This document shows positions 33,523 to 45,052 of a DNA stretch of 64,000 nt, one piece after another. The DNA comes from Cervus elaphus. Its lineage: Eukaryota > Chordata > Mammalia > Artiodactyla > Cervidae. Within the stretch, counting starts at the first letter, position 1. The number at the start of each line of letters is the position of its first letter. Location: positions 5,902,235-5,966,234 of the forward strand of contig NC_057828.1 of assembly GCF_910594005.1 (NCBI RefSeq). The letters run 5' to 3'. Position numbers and translations under genes: made by a program. Below the pieces are notes generated by a model that worked only from the letters and a program-made list of their open reading frames with translations, was not told the DNA's origin and did not search any database.

Positions 33523-33980
33523 GAAAGATAAAGAAAAAAAAAAAAAAAGAAGAAAGATAAAGAACATTACAGCATGCTAATACATATATATGGAATTTAG
33601 AAAGATGGTAACGATAACCCTATATGCAAAACAGAAAAAAAGACACAGAAATACAGAACAGACTTTTGAACTCTTTGGGAGAAGGTGAGGGTGGGATGTT
33701 TCAAAAGAACAGCATGTATACTATCTACGGTGAAACAGATCATCAGCCCAGGTGGGATGCATGAGACAAGTGCTCGGGCCTGGTGCACTGGGAAGACTCA
33801 GAGGAATCGGGTGGAGAGGGAGGTAGGAGGGGGGATCGGGATGGGGAATACGTGTAAATCTATGGCTGATTCATATCAATGTATGACAAAACCCACTGAA
33901 ATGTTGTGAAGTAATTAGCCTCCAACTAATAAAAAAAAAAAAAAAGCCAAAAAAAAAATAAAAAAAATAAAAAGTTAAAA
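33523..33980 (+). repeat. 5'-truncated ruminant L1, exact TSD
   Basis: L1 3' end with poly(A) tail, flanked by a 17-bp duplication (AAAAAATGTTCTGGTTA) at 33506-33522 and 33981-33997. Antisense to PIK3C2B, in the last intron. Extra A/G-rich sequence at its 5' junction (33523-33560). Confidence 0.93.
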
Positions 33981-34223
33981 AAAAAATGTTCTGGTTAAAA
34001 AAGAAAGGTAGTTCGTGGTGCTTTGATCTGGCTGAGCCTAAGACCACTTTACCTCCCCAACCAGAGTCCGAGGGAATACAGAAGGCATACAGTACCCAAA
34101 GGGACCTTCGAAGAACCCTGTTCTCAGCTCAGGATTCCAGCAAATGAAGGCTCCTCATTATCAGCGAAGGACCAGCAGGCTCCTCCTCCCCACAGACACG
34201 CCCAGTTGTGGAATCCCTCCCCT

Positions 34224-34353
34224 GCTGCTGCTGCTGCTGCTAAGTCGCTTCAGTCCAACTCTGCGCGACCCCATAGACGGCAGCCCACCAGGCTCCCCCA
34301 TCCCTGGGATTCTCCAGGCAAGAACACTGGAGTAGGTTGCCATTTCCTTCTCC
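34224..34353 (-). repeat. Bov-A monomer with exact TSD
   Basis: Starts with (CTG)n (AGC repeat of the minus copy). 12-bp duplication AATCCCTCCCCT at 34212-34223 and 34354-34365. Sense to PIK3C2B. Confidence 0.95.
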
Positions 34354-34371
34354 AATCCCTCCCCTAAGTAT

Positions 34372-34560
34372 CAGCAAACTTTTTAACATAAAGGGCCAAA
34401 TAGGGAATATACTAGGCTCTGTAGGCCATACAGTTTGGTCTACGTCACAGATACTCACCCTACTGCTACAATGTGAAAGCAGCCACAGACAAGACTTAAA
34501 TGAACAGGAATGGCCATGTCCCTATATGGCTTTATTTACAAAATCAGGCATAGTTTGTTT
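34372..34560. repeat. Old DNA-transposon fragment (hAT-like MER)
   Basis: AAAGGGCCAAATAGGGAAT, CTCTGTAGGCCATACAG and GGCTTTATTTACAAAATCAG resemble a known mammalian hAT-type MER repeat. Family not assigned. Confidence 0.5.
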
Positions 34561-34597
34561 ACCAACCCCAGCCCCACCCATCACCTTCCCCACATAC

Positions 34598-34726
34598 CAT
34601 CTCATTGTAGGTGGGGTTGCAGGTTTTCCGGGCCACTTTGGTTTTCTTCTTAGTGGTTTTCTGAGGGTCAGGAAGGAGGTAAATCTTGACATAGGGGTCG
34701 GGGTCATTTCCATCCTGGAGCAGTTG
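34598..34726 (-). CDS. PIK3C2B: PIK3C2B exon (C-terminal C2 domain)
   Basis: 129 bp, exactly 43 codons QLLQDGNDPDPYVKIY ... NPTYNEM. It has the C2 signature DPYVKIYLLPD and a KKKTKVARK basic stretch; the C-terminal C2 has been linked to nuclear localisation of this enzyme. Acceptor GTAG, donor GTATGT. Confidence 0.95.
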
Positions 34727-35129
34727 CTACAAAGGGAATGCAAAGCCAAGCCTTCTATCTGCCTCTGTGTCACCATTCCTGTGGTCACTCCCTGCGCCAG
34801 TCTCTCTTCTCCCACACCCAGCTTCTTGCAATGCACAATGTTTATGTTTCCCAGCCAGCCTACTGCATTCTGCCAGAAACACCTGCCGTGGTAACATTAG
34901 ATGTCCTCCTAAAACATCAATCAGGTCACCCATGATACCCAGTCTATACTCTGTATATGAATGCCCAGGGCACACCATAATGTGGCCTGTTCTGAATGAA
35001 CCATAATATCCCCAGATATCTTCACCCAATGTCTGTCTATTTTGTCATTTGACCCAAGAAACCCCTAGTGAGAGATAAGTAGAGAAATGAGTCAGAGAGA
35101 TTAAGTTGCTTGTTCAAGGTCAGCCAATC

Positions 35130-35672
35130 AGTGACTCACGCAGGCTGATCCTTTTAAAACTTAAGTCAGATCTTGGCATGCCTCTGCTCAAAACCCTCCA
35201 GTGGCTCCCATCTCACTCAACGCAGGACCAAGGCTCTGGTCTGCCCTCTCTGACCTCAGCATCCACTATTGTCGCCCCTGCTCCAGTGGTTTCAGTTACA
35301 CTGGCCTCCCCCCGCAGGGCCTGACACACACTGGACAGGCTCCCGACTAGGGCTTTACCTGCTCCTGATGCCTGGACCAGTCCTTCCTCAGATGTGTGTT
35401 CATGACTCCCTCCTTCACCTCCTTGCACCTCTGCCCAAATACCTCCTGGTCAGTGAGGGTTTCCCTGGCCACTCTGAGAATCCGCTGATGCCCTCATTCT
35501 ACCCCAGTATCCCTCCTCTGATTTATTTCTTACCAAAGTATCTGACTTGCCGAGTATTTCACTGAACTGTTTGCCTCTTCCTACTAGAATGTAAGCTCCC
35601 TGAAGGCAGAGATTTCGTTTACCCTGGTATCCAGAGCGAATGTATCAGTGCCTGGCACATAGCAAGGAACTG
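35130..35672 (+). repeat. L2 LINE 3' half
   Basis: CTCTGCTCAAAACCCTCCAG, CACTGGCCTCC, AGAATGTAAGCTCCCTGAAG and CAGTGCCTGGCACATAGC, all in L2 order. Confidence 0.85.
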
Positions 35673-35959
35673 ATGAAGATCTGGTGACTGAGATGAACGA
35701 ATGATGCTGTAAGAGTGAAACCCCCGTAACCTTTGATTCCAAAGCTCATGGACCTCCTGCCACACATCAATGCCCCAACCTGCGAAAGTCCAGCACTCTG
35801 TAGGTATTCTATGAGTTCCCTTCCCCTTCTACTCATAAGGTTCTCAGAAATATGTCAAATATTTAGTAAGTACACGCTCCCTTGATTATGCTTGAAGGAG
35901 GTCTTCAAGGAGGCTGCCTTAACTCTATAGCCAGGAAATAGGCCCCCTGGGTCCCTCCC

Positions 35960-36128
35960 TTATAATAATCACCATAATAATAATACCAGGCACTATGTTA
36001 AGTATTCTACATGCATTATCTCATTTAACCCCTATAACAACCCTATGAGACAGATGCTAACATTATCCTCATTTTAATGAGGCTAAGAGTAACTGGGCTA
36101 CTTGCCAAAGGCCACAGGTAGTAAGAAG
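35960..36128 (-). repeat. MIR SINE
   Basis: CCAGGCACTATGTTAAGTATTC, TTATCTCATTTAACCCC and AAGGCCACAGGTAGTAAG, reverse MIR. Confidence 0.85.
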
Positions 36129-36305
36129 CTGTGTCCAGCATTGCTTGGTCATTCCATAGGCCTAGCATGGGAGCAGGCCCATTGGGGATTCATTTAGTAA
36201 CTTTTGTGATTACTCTCATGATAGGGGGGTACAAAAAGGTCTCATCAGTCAAAAAGTACCAGAAGAAAGATAAAGATCCAAATAAGGACTTGTGTATGTA
36301 CTTAC

Positions 36306-36412
36306 CAAGCCCCGAATGTGCATCACCATGATGAAGAGTTTATTGTTTTTGTAGGAGATGGACAGTTTCACCTCTCCTCCAACCTTCCCGACTGGCCGGG
36401 CCCATGTGCCTT
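36306..36412 (-). CDS. PIK3C2B: PIK3C2B exon (C-terminal C2 domain, start)
   Basis: 107 bp; AA completes Glu, then 35 codons GTWARPVGKVGGEVKL ... VMVMHIRGL-type end (LFIMVMHIRGL). First beta strands of the C-terminal C2. Acceptor GCAG, donor GTAAGT. Confidence 0.95.
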
Positions 36413-36794
36413 CTGCAGGGACAAAGGGCACAGAGCAAGGTCAGGGGGCCAGCCTTGCCCCGTCTGGGGCCAGGCAGATGTTTCTGTTTCCTTCTGACCC
36501 CCTGCCCTGTCTCCACGTCAGATTCCTGATATCCCATCAGGGATCGGCCACGTGGCATCTGTGAGCATGACCTAGGTTGGTGACTGCGAGCATGACTTGG
36601 ATTGGGGTTGAGTCCATCCAATTTCGGTATGTAAGTAGATCCAGTCCCTGAGAAATCTGCTCAAGGAGCTGTGGACCTCACAGATTCTCTAGCCAGTAAG
36701 CAAAGGAACAGAGACAAGTCAAGGAGAGAGACTTGGGAAGAAATGGGGGCAGGAAAAATTACCTTTCGGAAGGTTCAGAGAAGTTAAATTGGTT

Positions 36795-38571
36795 CTTAAA
36801 TTGAAGAAAGTAGGGAAAACCACTAGGCCATTCACGTATGACCTAAATCAAATCCCTTATGATTATACAGTAGAAGTAACAAATAGATTCAAGGGACTAG
36901 ATCTGATAGACAGACTGCCCTAAGAACTATGGACAGGGGTTCGTAACATTGTACAGGAGGCGGTGATCAAAACAGTCCCCAAGAAAAAGAAATGCAAAAA
37001 GCAAAATGGTTGTCAGAGGAGGTCTTACAAACAGCTGAGAAGAGAAGAGAAAGGCAAAGGAGAAAAAGAAAGACATACACAACTGAATGCACAGATTCAA
37101 AGAATAGCAAGGAGAGATAAGAAAGCCTTCCTCAGTGATCAGTGCAGAGAAATGGAAGAAAACAACAGAATCAGAATGGGTAAGACTAGAGATCTCTTCA
37201 AGAAAATTAAATACCAAGGGAATATTTCATGTAAAGATGGGCACAATAAAGAACAGAAACAGCATGGACCTAACAGAAGCAGAAGATATTAAGAAGAGGG
37301 AGGAAGAATACACAGAAGAACTGTACAAAAAGGTCTTAATGAACCGGATAACCACACTGGTATGATCACTCACGTACAGCCAGACATTCTGGAATGAGAA
37401 GTCAAGTGGGCCTTAGGAAGCATCACTATGAACAAAGTTGGTGGAGGTGATGGAATTCCAGTTGAGCTATTTCAAATCCTAAAAGATGATGCTGTTAAAG
37501 TGCTACACTCAATATGCCAGCAAATTTGGAAAACTCAGCAGTGACCACAGGACTAGAAATGGTTAGTTGTCATTCCAATCCCAAAGAAGGACAATGCCAA
37601 AGAATATTCAAATTACCACACAACTGTATTTCTTTCACTTACAGATGTACAAGCAGGGTTCAGAAAAGGCAGAGGAACCAGAGATCAAATTGCCAACATC
37701 CATCAGATCATAGAAAAAGCAAGGGAATTCCAGAAAAACATCTACTTCTGCTTCATTGACTATGCTAAATCCTTTAACTGTGTGGATCACCATAAACTGT
37801 GGAAAATTCTTAAAGAGATGAGAATATCAGACCACCTTACCTGCCTCCTAAGAAATTTATATGCAGGTCAAGATGCAACAGTTAGAACCAGACAGGGGAC
37901 AATGGATTGGTTCAAAATTGGCAAAGGAGTACAACGTCAAAGCTGTATACTGTCACCCTGCTTATTAACTTATGCAGAGCACATCATGAGAAATGCCAGG
38001 CTAGATGAAGCTCAAGCTGGAATCAAGACTGCTGGGAGAAATATCAATAACCTCAGATATGCAGTCAATACCACCCTTATGGCAGAAAGCGAAGAGGAAC
38101 TAAAGAGCCTCTTGATGAAGGTGAAAGAGGAGTGTGAAAAGGCTGGCTTAAAACTCAACATTCAAAAAACTAAGAACATGGCATCTGGTCCCACCACTTT
38201 CATGGCAAATAGATGAGGAAACAGTGGAAATGGTGACAGACTTTATTTTCTTGAGCTCCAAAATCTCTGTGGATGGTGACTGCAGCCATAAAGTTAAAAG
38301 ACTGCTCCTTGGAAGAAAAGCTATGACTAATCTAGACAGCATATTAAAAAGCAGAGATGTTACTTTGCCAACAAAGGTCCACGTAGTCAAAGCTATGGTT
38401 TTTCCAGTAATCATGACTGATGTAAGATTTAGACCATAAAGAAGACTGAGTTTCAAAGAACTGATGCTTTTGAACTGTGGTGCTGGAGAAGGCTCTCGAG
38501 AAGTCCCTTGGACAGCAAGGAGGTCAACTCATCCATCCTAAAGGAGATCAGCCCTAAATACTCACTGGAAG
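36795..38571 (+). repeat. BovB LINE, 5' part of split copy
   Basis: About 1.78 kb from downstream of the endonuclease region through RT. Peptide traces include KIEKAREFQKN-like and CFIDYAKSFNCVDHHKLW, which holds the RT YAK-F-CVDH block, and LNIQKTKNMAS. Internal deletion near 37631 and many frameshifts. Opposite in sense to PIK3C2B. Confidence 0.93.
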
Positions 38572-39578
38572 TGTAACAGAGTGAGCACAGCCCTGAGCAG
38601 GAAAGCCCTGCTGGGCCTCATCACTCTGCACCTGTTACTGGGCAACAGGTCCTGCTCAGTAGCGGCTCAGGTCCCTCAGCAGACCCTGCCCACAAGCAAC
38701 CACTGTCAACGAGCAACGTCAGTTTCCCGCTCAGCTACTGGTCAGGGCCGCAGCGGGCCGCGCCCTCTGGTAACTGTCAGTGAGGGAGCACTGGGGAAGT
38801 GACCGAGTCAAGGGTTGGTGGTGTGGTGGTCATCAGATGGAAGTGAGGTAAGAGGCAGATCCAGGCCTCCTTCTCCTGGAGGCCCTCCAGCTTACCCAGC
38901 CTCACGCCAGTAGTGAGCTGGGGGGCCCGGGGAACAGACTGGGGATGAGTACTGGGAGCCCTCACGAAGGCCCTCCACTAGCCCTGGCCCCGGCCCTGAG
39001 AAGCGGTGCCCCTCTCCCCCATCCCTGTCTCTGTGACCCTCTAGCAGTGGCCGTCTGCCTGGGCACAGTCTGGGGGATCTGGTCTCCCCATTTGGGCAAC
39101 CTGAGGAGACTGAGGACCAGCTGGGTTGGATGCCAGGCTCCCTCAAGGATGCCAGCTGGGCAAGACATGGGAACCTGGCCCTGAAGGAGCTGCCAACTGA
39201 GATATGCCTCCCCTTAGCCAGGACTGGGATCTTGGAAGGTTAAAGTTGTGCCTTGGGACTTTGCCCTGTCTTATCAGGACAGAGAATAACATTCGTCAGG
39301 CAGAGATTCACAGGAACATCCTTACCTGAACACTGACCTAACTTCAAGAACAAGACTCTGCCACTAAGAAGTCTGCAAGAACTAACCACACCCCTCTCTC
39401 ACCTTTTGCTTTTAAGGGGCCTTGCGGAAAGCTTTCAGTAACTTTGGGGTTCTTAGGGCATGAGCCACCCAGCTCCTTATATGAATCTGTAATAAACCTT
39501 TCTCTGTTCCTGACTCTATTGTTTCCTATTGATGGTCCTCACTGTGCATTGGGCACAGGGGCTTGCAAATTCAGTAAC
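38572..39578 (+). mobile_element. LTR-like insertion splitting BovB
   Basis: About 1.0 kb that begins TG (TGTAACAGAGTGAG), carries a canonical AATAAA at 39491-39496 about 85 bp from its end, and lies between two BovB halves that are contiguous in the family. Flanks ACTGGAAG (38564-38571) and ACTGAAG (39577-39583) look like a slightly decayed target duplication. Non-coding. Best read as a solo endogenous-retrovirus LTR; the family is not identified and the 3' edge is uncertain. Confidence 0.55.
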
Positions 39579-39834
39579 TGAAGGACTGGTGCTGAAGCTC
39601 CAATACTTTGACCATCTGATGCAAAGAACTGACTCATTAGAAAAGACCCTGATTCTGAGAAAGACTGAAGGCAGGAGGAGAAGGGGAAGACAGAGGACGA
39701 GATGGTTGGATGGCATCATCGACTCAATGGACACGAGTTTGAGCAAGCTCTGGGAGATTGTGAAGGACAGGGCAGCCTGGCGCGCTACAGTCCATGGGGT
39801 CACAGAGTCAGACACGACTGCGTGACTGAACAAC
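39579..39834 (+). repeat. BovB LINE, 3' part of split copy
   Basis: Continues exactly where the first half stops (GGACTGGTGCTGAAGC) to the BovB 3' end (CAGACACGACTGCGTGACTG). Confidence 0.94.
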
Positions 39835-39874
39835 AATAGGGAGGCTGGCAGAAGTGTCGCAGACAACACTGTAC

Positions 39875-39956
39875 CTGAGGACCTGGGAGCCAGGCTGCTG
39901 CCTGCGGCCTTCTCATCCCTGGGCAGGGGGTGGAAGAAGGTATACACCAAATCACA
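39875..39956 (-). CDS. PIK3C2B: PIK3C2B exon (PX end, linker)
   Basis: 82 bp, 27 codons CDLVYTFFHPLPRDEK ... APRSS plus G of a split Glu. VAE-CDLVYTFFHPLPRDEKA is class II specific. Acceptor CCAG, donor GTACAG. It lies only about 40 bp from the 3' end of an intronic BovB/LTR block (to about 39834). Confidence 0.95.
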
Positions 39957-40433
39957 CTGGAACAGAATCAGAAAACAGGTCATTCCTCAGCGAGACAATG
40001 GCACAATGAAAAGTTACAAGAGACTTACAAAATGTGATAACCAAATGTAATACACAGTTCTTATTTGGGTCATGGCTTAAAAACACCAACTGTTTAAAGA
40101 ATTTTGGAGACAACAGGGAAATTCTAAATATGGGCTAAGAACTGGGTGCTGTAACAACAGTCCAATTATGTAAAATGATATCCTTGATTTTTAGAGATGC
40201 ATAGTATTTAGGGGTAGAATGTCATGATGCCTTTGACTTACTTTAAAATATTTCAGAAAAAACAGATGAAGTAAACACGGCAAAAAATAATACCTGTTTA
40301 GGTGATGAATATATAGGTATTCATTATACTGTTTCTCTATTTTTCTGTATGTTTGAAAGTTCCCATATAAAAAAGTTTTGAAAAAACAAAGCAAATAAAA
40401 GTAGTCACATCAACTCAAAAGCAGTCCATTCTT

Positions 40434-40508
40434 GGCATTCCCTGGCAGGCAAGTGGTTAGGACTCAGAGATTTCACTGCCTGGCCCCAGGTTCGATCCCT
40501 AGCTTAAG
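40434..40508 (+). repeat. CHR-type SINE, head only
   Basis: CATTCCCTGGCAGGCAAGTGG and CCCAGGTTCGATCCCTAGC; the body is absent. Confidence 0.75.
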
Positions 40509-41193
40509 CCAGCCTTGGACAAAGACTATAAATCCTACTTTTGAGAATGTTTCCTAAGCAATTAGGGAAACAAAAACAAAAACTAAAATGTGTGACAATA
40601 CCCACTCTGACATTAATAGTGAAAAGTGGGGGAGGGGCATGATCTAAATATCTTTCAAGAGGCGAATGGTTAAAGAGATGGTATTGCAAGTCAGTGTATT
40701 AACTTGACATAGATATTTAAAGTTATGCTAAATATAAACACCAGTAAAAATAAAAAACCACTATAAAGCTGTAAAAGTCACATTTATACATGGCCAGATA
40801 GGAAGGAAACAGGGAAATGTGCTTAGGCGGTATTTAGGGCGATGGGACTCCTGATGACTCTGTCTTTATGACCATTATAACACCAAATTATAACGGCATT
40901 TGCTTAAAAGAAAAACCTAGGTGGTGCGCACACTCAGCTTGTTCAGGAAAGCCTTCCATCTCCTCAGGCTCCTGCTGAGCCCAAGCACTGTGTGAGGGCA
41001 CCGACACAGGTCTGTGCCTCCGTGTGCCCGGCTGCGGGTCTGGGTTTCACGTTTCTGCGCGCAGCTCAGCGGGGCTGGAGCCACGACCCCCCGCCCCGCC
41101 GCTCCCCGGACGGGCCCAAAAGACGCAAGCGCCTCCGTCCACACTCCCCACCCCTCAGCGGCGCCAGGCCAGGAGGGACAGAGGGCCACCCAC

Positions 41194-41311
41194 CTCGGCC
41201 ACCTCCGGGGCCGCGTGGACCAAGTGCCAGATGTAGCCGTTCAGCTCCTCCCGGCGCCGCTCGGCCCCCGCCTCTCCTCGCGAGCGGCCAATCACGAAGC
41301 GACTGGGGAAG
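41194..41311 (-). CDS. PIK3C2B: PIK3C2B exon (PX domain)
   Basis: 118 bp; C completes Ser, then 39 codons FPSRFVIGRSRGEAGA ... PPEVAE-type end (here HAAPEVAE). The GRSRGEA loop supplies PX lipid-binding arginines. The acceptor CCAG at 41314-41312 was chosen over a CAG nine nt downstream because it preserves SFPSRF and the phase. Locally GC/CpG-rich. Confidence 0.93.
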
Positions 41312-41599
41312 CTGGCGGCCGGTGGGGAGACGGTCAAGAAAAGGAAGCAACAGCCTTTAGTCCCATTCCACTTTCATTTTCAGCCACCTGATCCGCATTT
41401 CTCCCGGCCTCCCATCCCAGGGACCTCTCCCCGACTCCACGCCTGGCCCGGCTCCCCAGGCTTGTGCCAGGACCCGCGCGCAGCATCTCACGCTGGGCAA
41501 TTGTAAGGACCCCAGAAAAGAAAACCAAACCCAGGAGTGCTCAGGCAGCTCTGGAGCCGCCAGTTTCCCCCCTCACGGTAAAAATTCTATTTGAAAAAC

Positions 41600-41905
41600 C
41601 GCTCCTTAAAATTGTTGTAAAACACATCTAACAAAATTTACTGTCTTACCCTTGTTAAGTGTACAGTTCAGAATTAAATGCACTCACACTGGGGTGCAAC
41701 CACGATCACCCTCCCTCTCCAGTCTTCTCCTCTTGCGAAACTGAAGCTCTGTACCCACTAAGCAGCTCCCCGTTTGCTCCCTCCCCCTGGCAACCACCAT
41801 TCTACTTGCTGTTTCTATGAATCTGACTACTCTAAGTACTTCATGTAAGTGGAATCATGCAGTATAGTAATATTCCATTTTGTATATACACTACATTTTC
41901 TTTAT
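41600..41905. repeat. Old L1 3' region
   Basis: TAAGTGTACAGTTCAGAATTAAA, CCCTGGCAACCACCATTC and AAGTGGAATCATGCAGTA match old L1M 3' sequence. Orientation not set. Confidence 0.55.
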
Positions 41906-42211
41906 ATATTTGAAAAGTACTTTTACTCTTTAGAAGATTAGACAATTCAAAACATCTTCAGACGCCATCAATCCCCTGCCGTTAGACCCGGTTTGCAGCC
42001 TGGCCGGTGCACTGAGGCTTGCTCTCCAGGCTGGAGGACCACTTGAGAGGCTCAGAAGCGCACGGCCAGCAGGGGGCGCGCTTGTCAGCGCACATTGCCA
42101 GTTAAGAAAACCAAGGACGCAGGTCTTGACTGCCAAGGGCAGTGCTGCCCAGCGCCCGTCTGCCTGCCCTCCTGGCTACCCCTCAGTGCAGACAGGAGGC
42201 GGAGCAGTTAC

Positions 42212-42336
42212 CTGGGCAAGAGGGAAGAAGGGAAGAGCAGCCGCAGCTTATTGTGTAACTCCTGGAACTCCTCAAATGTCCGCTGGATGTAAGTGGCCTC
42301 ATGAGCATTCTCTCGCATAACCTTTACCACGTAAAT
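42212..42336 (-). CDS. PIK3C2B: PIK3C2B exon (PX domain)
   Basis: 125 bp, 41 codons IYVVKVMRENAHEATY ... RLLFPSSLLP plus AG of a split Ser. It has the PX core YIQRTFEEFQELHNKLRLLFP, including the RTF basic patch expected to contact phosphoinositide. Acceptor GCAG, donor GTAACT. Confidence 0.95.
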
Positions 42337-42408
42337 CTGCGAAGCCCAAATATTAGTGAATACCTCCTGCCAAACCAATGAAGGGGGGGTAGGTGAGGGG
42401 ACAGAGGG

Positions 42409-42410
42409 TG

Positions 42411-42451
<41 letters not shown>
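42409..42451 (+). repeat. (GT)n microsatellite in PIK3C2B intron
   Basis: About 21 TG/GT units with one GC interruption, about 75 bp from the 42212-42336 exon. Confidence 0.95.
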
Positions 42452-42452
<1 letters not shown>

Positions 42453-42773
42453 GGAAGAGTTATGCGCTCTAGAAGGAAGAGTATAAAAATGTCTCTAATG
42501 GAGATGAAGATAATATACATATGCAGGAAAATGAAAGCAAAGATTCACAAGAAGAATCCTTAGTTCACAAGACCCTTGGCTCAGCGGGAACAGCCATCCA
42601 GCTCAGCTCCCTGACTAGGCAGGCCACTTGGGCAGGGGAGGGGAAAGGGTCTGCAACTGCCCCCGGGACAGGGTGCTCAGCCAGCTCCAGCACCCACAGT
42701 GTGGAAGGAAAGAAACAACCGCAACAAGTGGGGTGGCGGGGAGCAGGAGAGTCAGACTGCAGCGGACACTTAC

Positions 42774-42975
42774 ATAGCCCTTGTTAGGGTGGAAGACCTT
42801 CTCGTGGCGACAGAGAAACACATCGCTTATGCGGCCTGAGCTCTTGAGAGTGTGTGTTCGCGGAGCAAACGAGAGGGTCAGCCGATCATCTGAGCCTAAA
42901 AACTTCATCTGAGCCAGGTTATGAATAAAAAAATTGAGCTTTGTGGCTACACTGCCAAGACTGGACTCTATCAAC
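42774..42975 (-). CDS. PIK3C2B: PIK3C2B exon (kinase end, PX start)
   Basis: 202 bp; G completes Arg, then 67 codons LIESSLGSVATKLNFF ... HEKVFHPNKGY. It ends the kinase domain (FIHNLAQMKF) and opens the PX domain (RTHTLKSSGRISDVFL). Acceptor GCAG, donor GTAAGT. Confidence 0.95.
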
Positions 42976-43872
42976 CTGCAGAAGGACGGGAAGAAAATGT
43001 TGCAACCACAGACCCAAGTCCCCACTGCCTGGGCAGAGCTGTATCTCAAGGAATATCCCCCAACACCTGAGGCTAACACATAGCTTAGATCAGATCATTT
43101 CCCCTGTGTGATATCCTCATAAGCACATGACTGCACACAATGATCTGAATACAGTTTATTCCTGTGAACCATGGGGGTCTCATCTCCCCTCACCGTCCAC
43201 CAGGGCCAAAGACAGTTAATCCAAAGCAGGAGGGGACTGAGGGATGCCACCGTGGGGTTACCATGTCAAAGTCTAAACACTGCTGTCAAACTGAGCTTCA
43301 AGCTTCAGCATAACGGATCCCCACCAAACAAAACCCAATACAGAGATTTTAGTTCTGAAGGAAAGGTACTGTACTAACCCCAGAGAAAATTAAACTTGCT
43401 AAGTTCCCAAGAGGGTACATAATAAAATGGACAAAACCGTAGACATTAGTACATGGGCACTTTCCTGCTTTCATACATAATGTGTCTAAAAACATCAAAT
43501 ATGGGAAAATGGAACCATGAAATTCCATGTTCTAACAAGGGGGAAGGTCCTGATCGAGAGACCTAAGAACTATTACAAAATCCCTATTGTACATGGCCCC
43601 ACAGACAACGTCCCTGACCGAGACTTGGTGAGAATGCAATCAGGGGATCGCAACACCTCCGTGTAAAGGCTGGCACCCAAGTTCAGGCGGGAAGACCGAG
43701 CCTGAGAGAAGTAAAACGATTTACCCAAGTCAGACAACTGACCCATGTTGTCAACGCTAAGCTCTGCCTCAGAGCAAAGCCTCTCCCGTCGCCCTAGCCC
43801 AGCTCCTCCCCGTCGAGCAGCCTGGAAATTACTGCCCAGAATGGCAGCACTGCTTCGCATGGAGGGTCTCAC

Positions 43873-43982
43873 CTGGTGAAGTAGGTGGTGGCATTGGCCT
43901 CCGTGTCCTGAGGCCTCAGGGCATCGTACACGTACTTGAGGTCTTCCAGGTCTGAGAGTTCAGGGATCCCGCAGGACAACAT
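43873..43982 (-). CDS. PIK3C2B: PIK3C2B exon (kinase C-lobe)
   Basis: 110 bp, 36 codons MLSCGIPELSDLEDL ... ANATTYFT plus AG of a split Arg. Acceptor CTAG, donor GTGAGA. The IPELSDLEDLKYV segment is conserved in PI3K C-lobes. Confidence 0.95.
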
Positions 43983-44279
43983 CTAGACGAGCAAACACGA
44001 CAGGGCGTCTGTAACGACCAGGAAGTGAAGGTTTTCTACAGCTTCGCTCCCCAACCCTTCTAGAGGGTGGTAGAAAGATGTGGTGGGCAGCGGCTGGCAG
44101 GCCACGGGAGCTGGGGGGTCTGGAGCAGGAAGTCAGATACCAGCAGACACGACTGTCCCCAGGTGTTCTGGGCCCTGCCCTTATCTCGGGCTCAGAGAGG
44201 CAGATCTCCGGAAATGGAGCCTTAAAGATGGTGTCAGATGATAAGAAGGAGGGGTTCGGAAAGGGATGGAGCTCCTCAC

Positions 44280-44436
44280 CAGGCCCAGAAGGTTGAGGAA
44301 GAGGTGGGTGTGCTTGCGAATGAGGTTGTAGGCTTGGCAACAAAGGTCAACAAAGTCATGGAAGCGGCTGGAAGGCTTGTCACCCCCGTTGATGACATAC
44401 GCCATGTCCGAGGTGAAGACAAAGGGGGCGCGGTCC
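44280..44436 (-). CDS. PIK3C2B: PIK3C2B exon (activation loop end, kinase C-lobe)
   Basis: 157 bp; G completes Arg, then 52 codons DRAPFVFTSDMAYVIN ... LFLNLLGL. It has the class II KRDRAPFVFT activation-loop end with dibasic residues. Acceptor TCAG, donor GTGAGG. Confidence 0.96.
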
Positions 44437-44882
44437 CTGAGCCAAGGGGAACACACAGGCAGAAGGTCAGCATGAAGGAGGGAGCGCACCGTGTGGGCTG
44501 TCGGGGGAGCTTCCCCTCATCCCTCAAAACCTGCGTGACACTGGATCCACGGGCTCCTCCAACACTGTTTCTTTTCCTACTTTAACCTTAGAAGATCCCC
44601 AGACACGTCATTCACTGGTCCCTTGGCTGTGAGCTCATGGCTCCCCCCGGGTATCTGGGACTTCTTTTGGCTGTGGTCTGGGCTCGTTTCCCGTTGCTCA
44701 GCCCTCAGCAGGGAGGGAGAAGGGCTGGTCCCTGCCTTCTTCTGCAAGGCCTCAGTGCTCTCTTCCCCAGAGCTGCTCAACCCAGGGGTCACACTCTACA
44801 GTGGGCTTGTGTTCCAGCTCTGAACCATTTCTGCTGACCTCCTGGGCCCACACACACATCCTGGCTTCAGGGGACCGCTTAC

Positions 44883-45052
44883 CGCTTGATGTTGCCAAAC
44901 ATCTGGGCATGGCCCAGGAAGCGGCCGAAATCTATGTGGAACATGTGGCCGGTCGTCTTCAGCATGATGTTGTCATTGTGTCGGTCACAGATGCCCAGGA
45001 CGTAGGTGGCCACACAGCAGCCAGCACAGGAGTAGATGAAGTTCTCTACAGC
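44883..45052 (-). CDS. PIK3C2B: PIK3C2B exon (catalytic and activation loops)
   Basis: 170 bp, 56 codons AVENFIYSCAGCCVATY ... QMFGNIK plus CG of a split Arg. It has the catalytic loop GICDRHNDNIML and the metal-binding DFG (HIDFGRFLGHA), both intact, so catalytic competence is expected. The activation loop that sets class II substrate preference continues into the next exon. Acceptor TCAG, donor GTAAGC. Confidence 0.97.
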
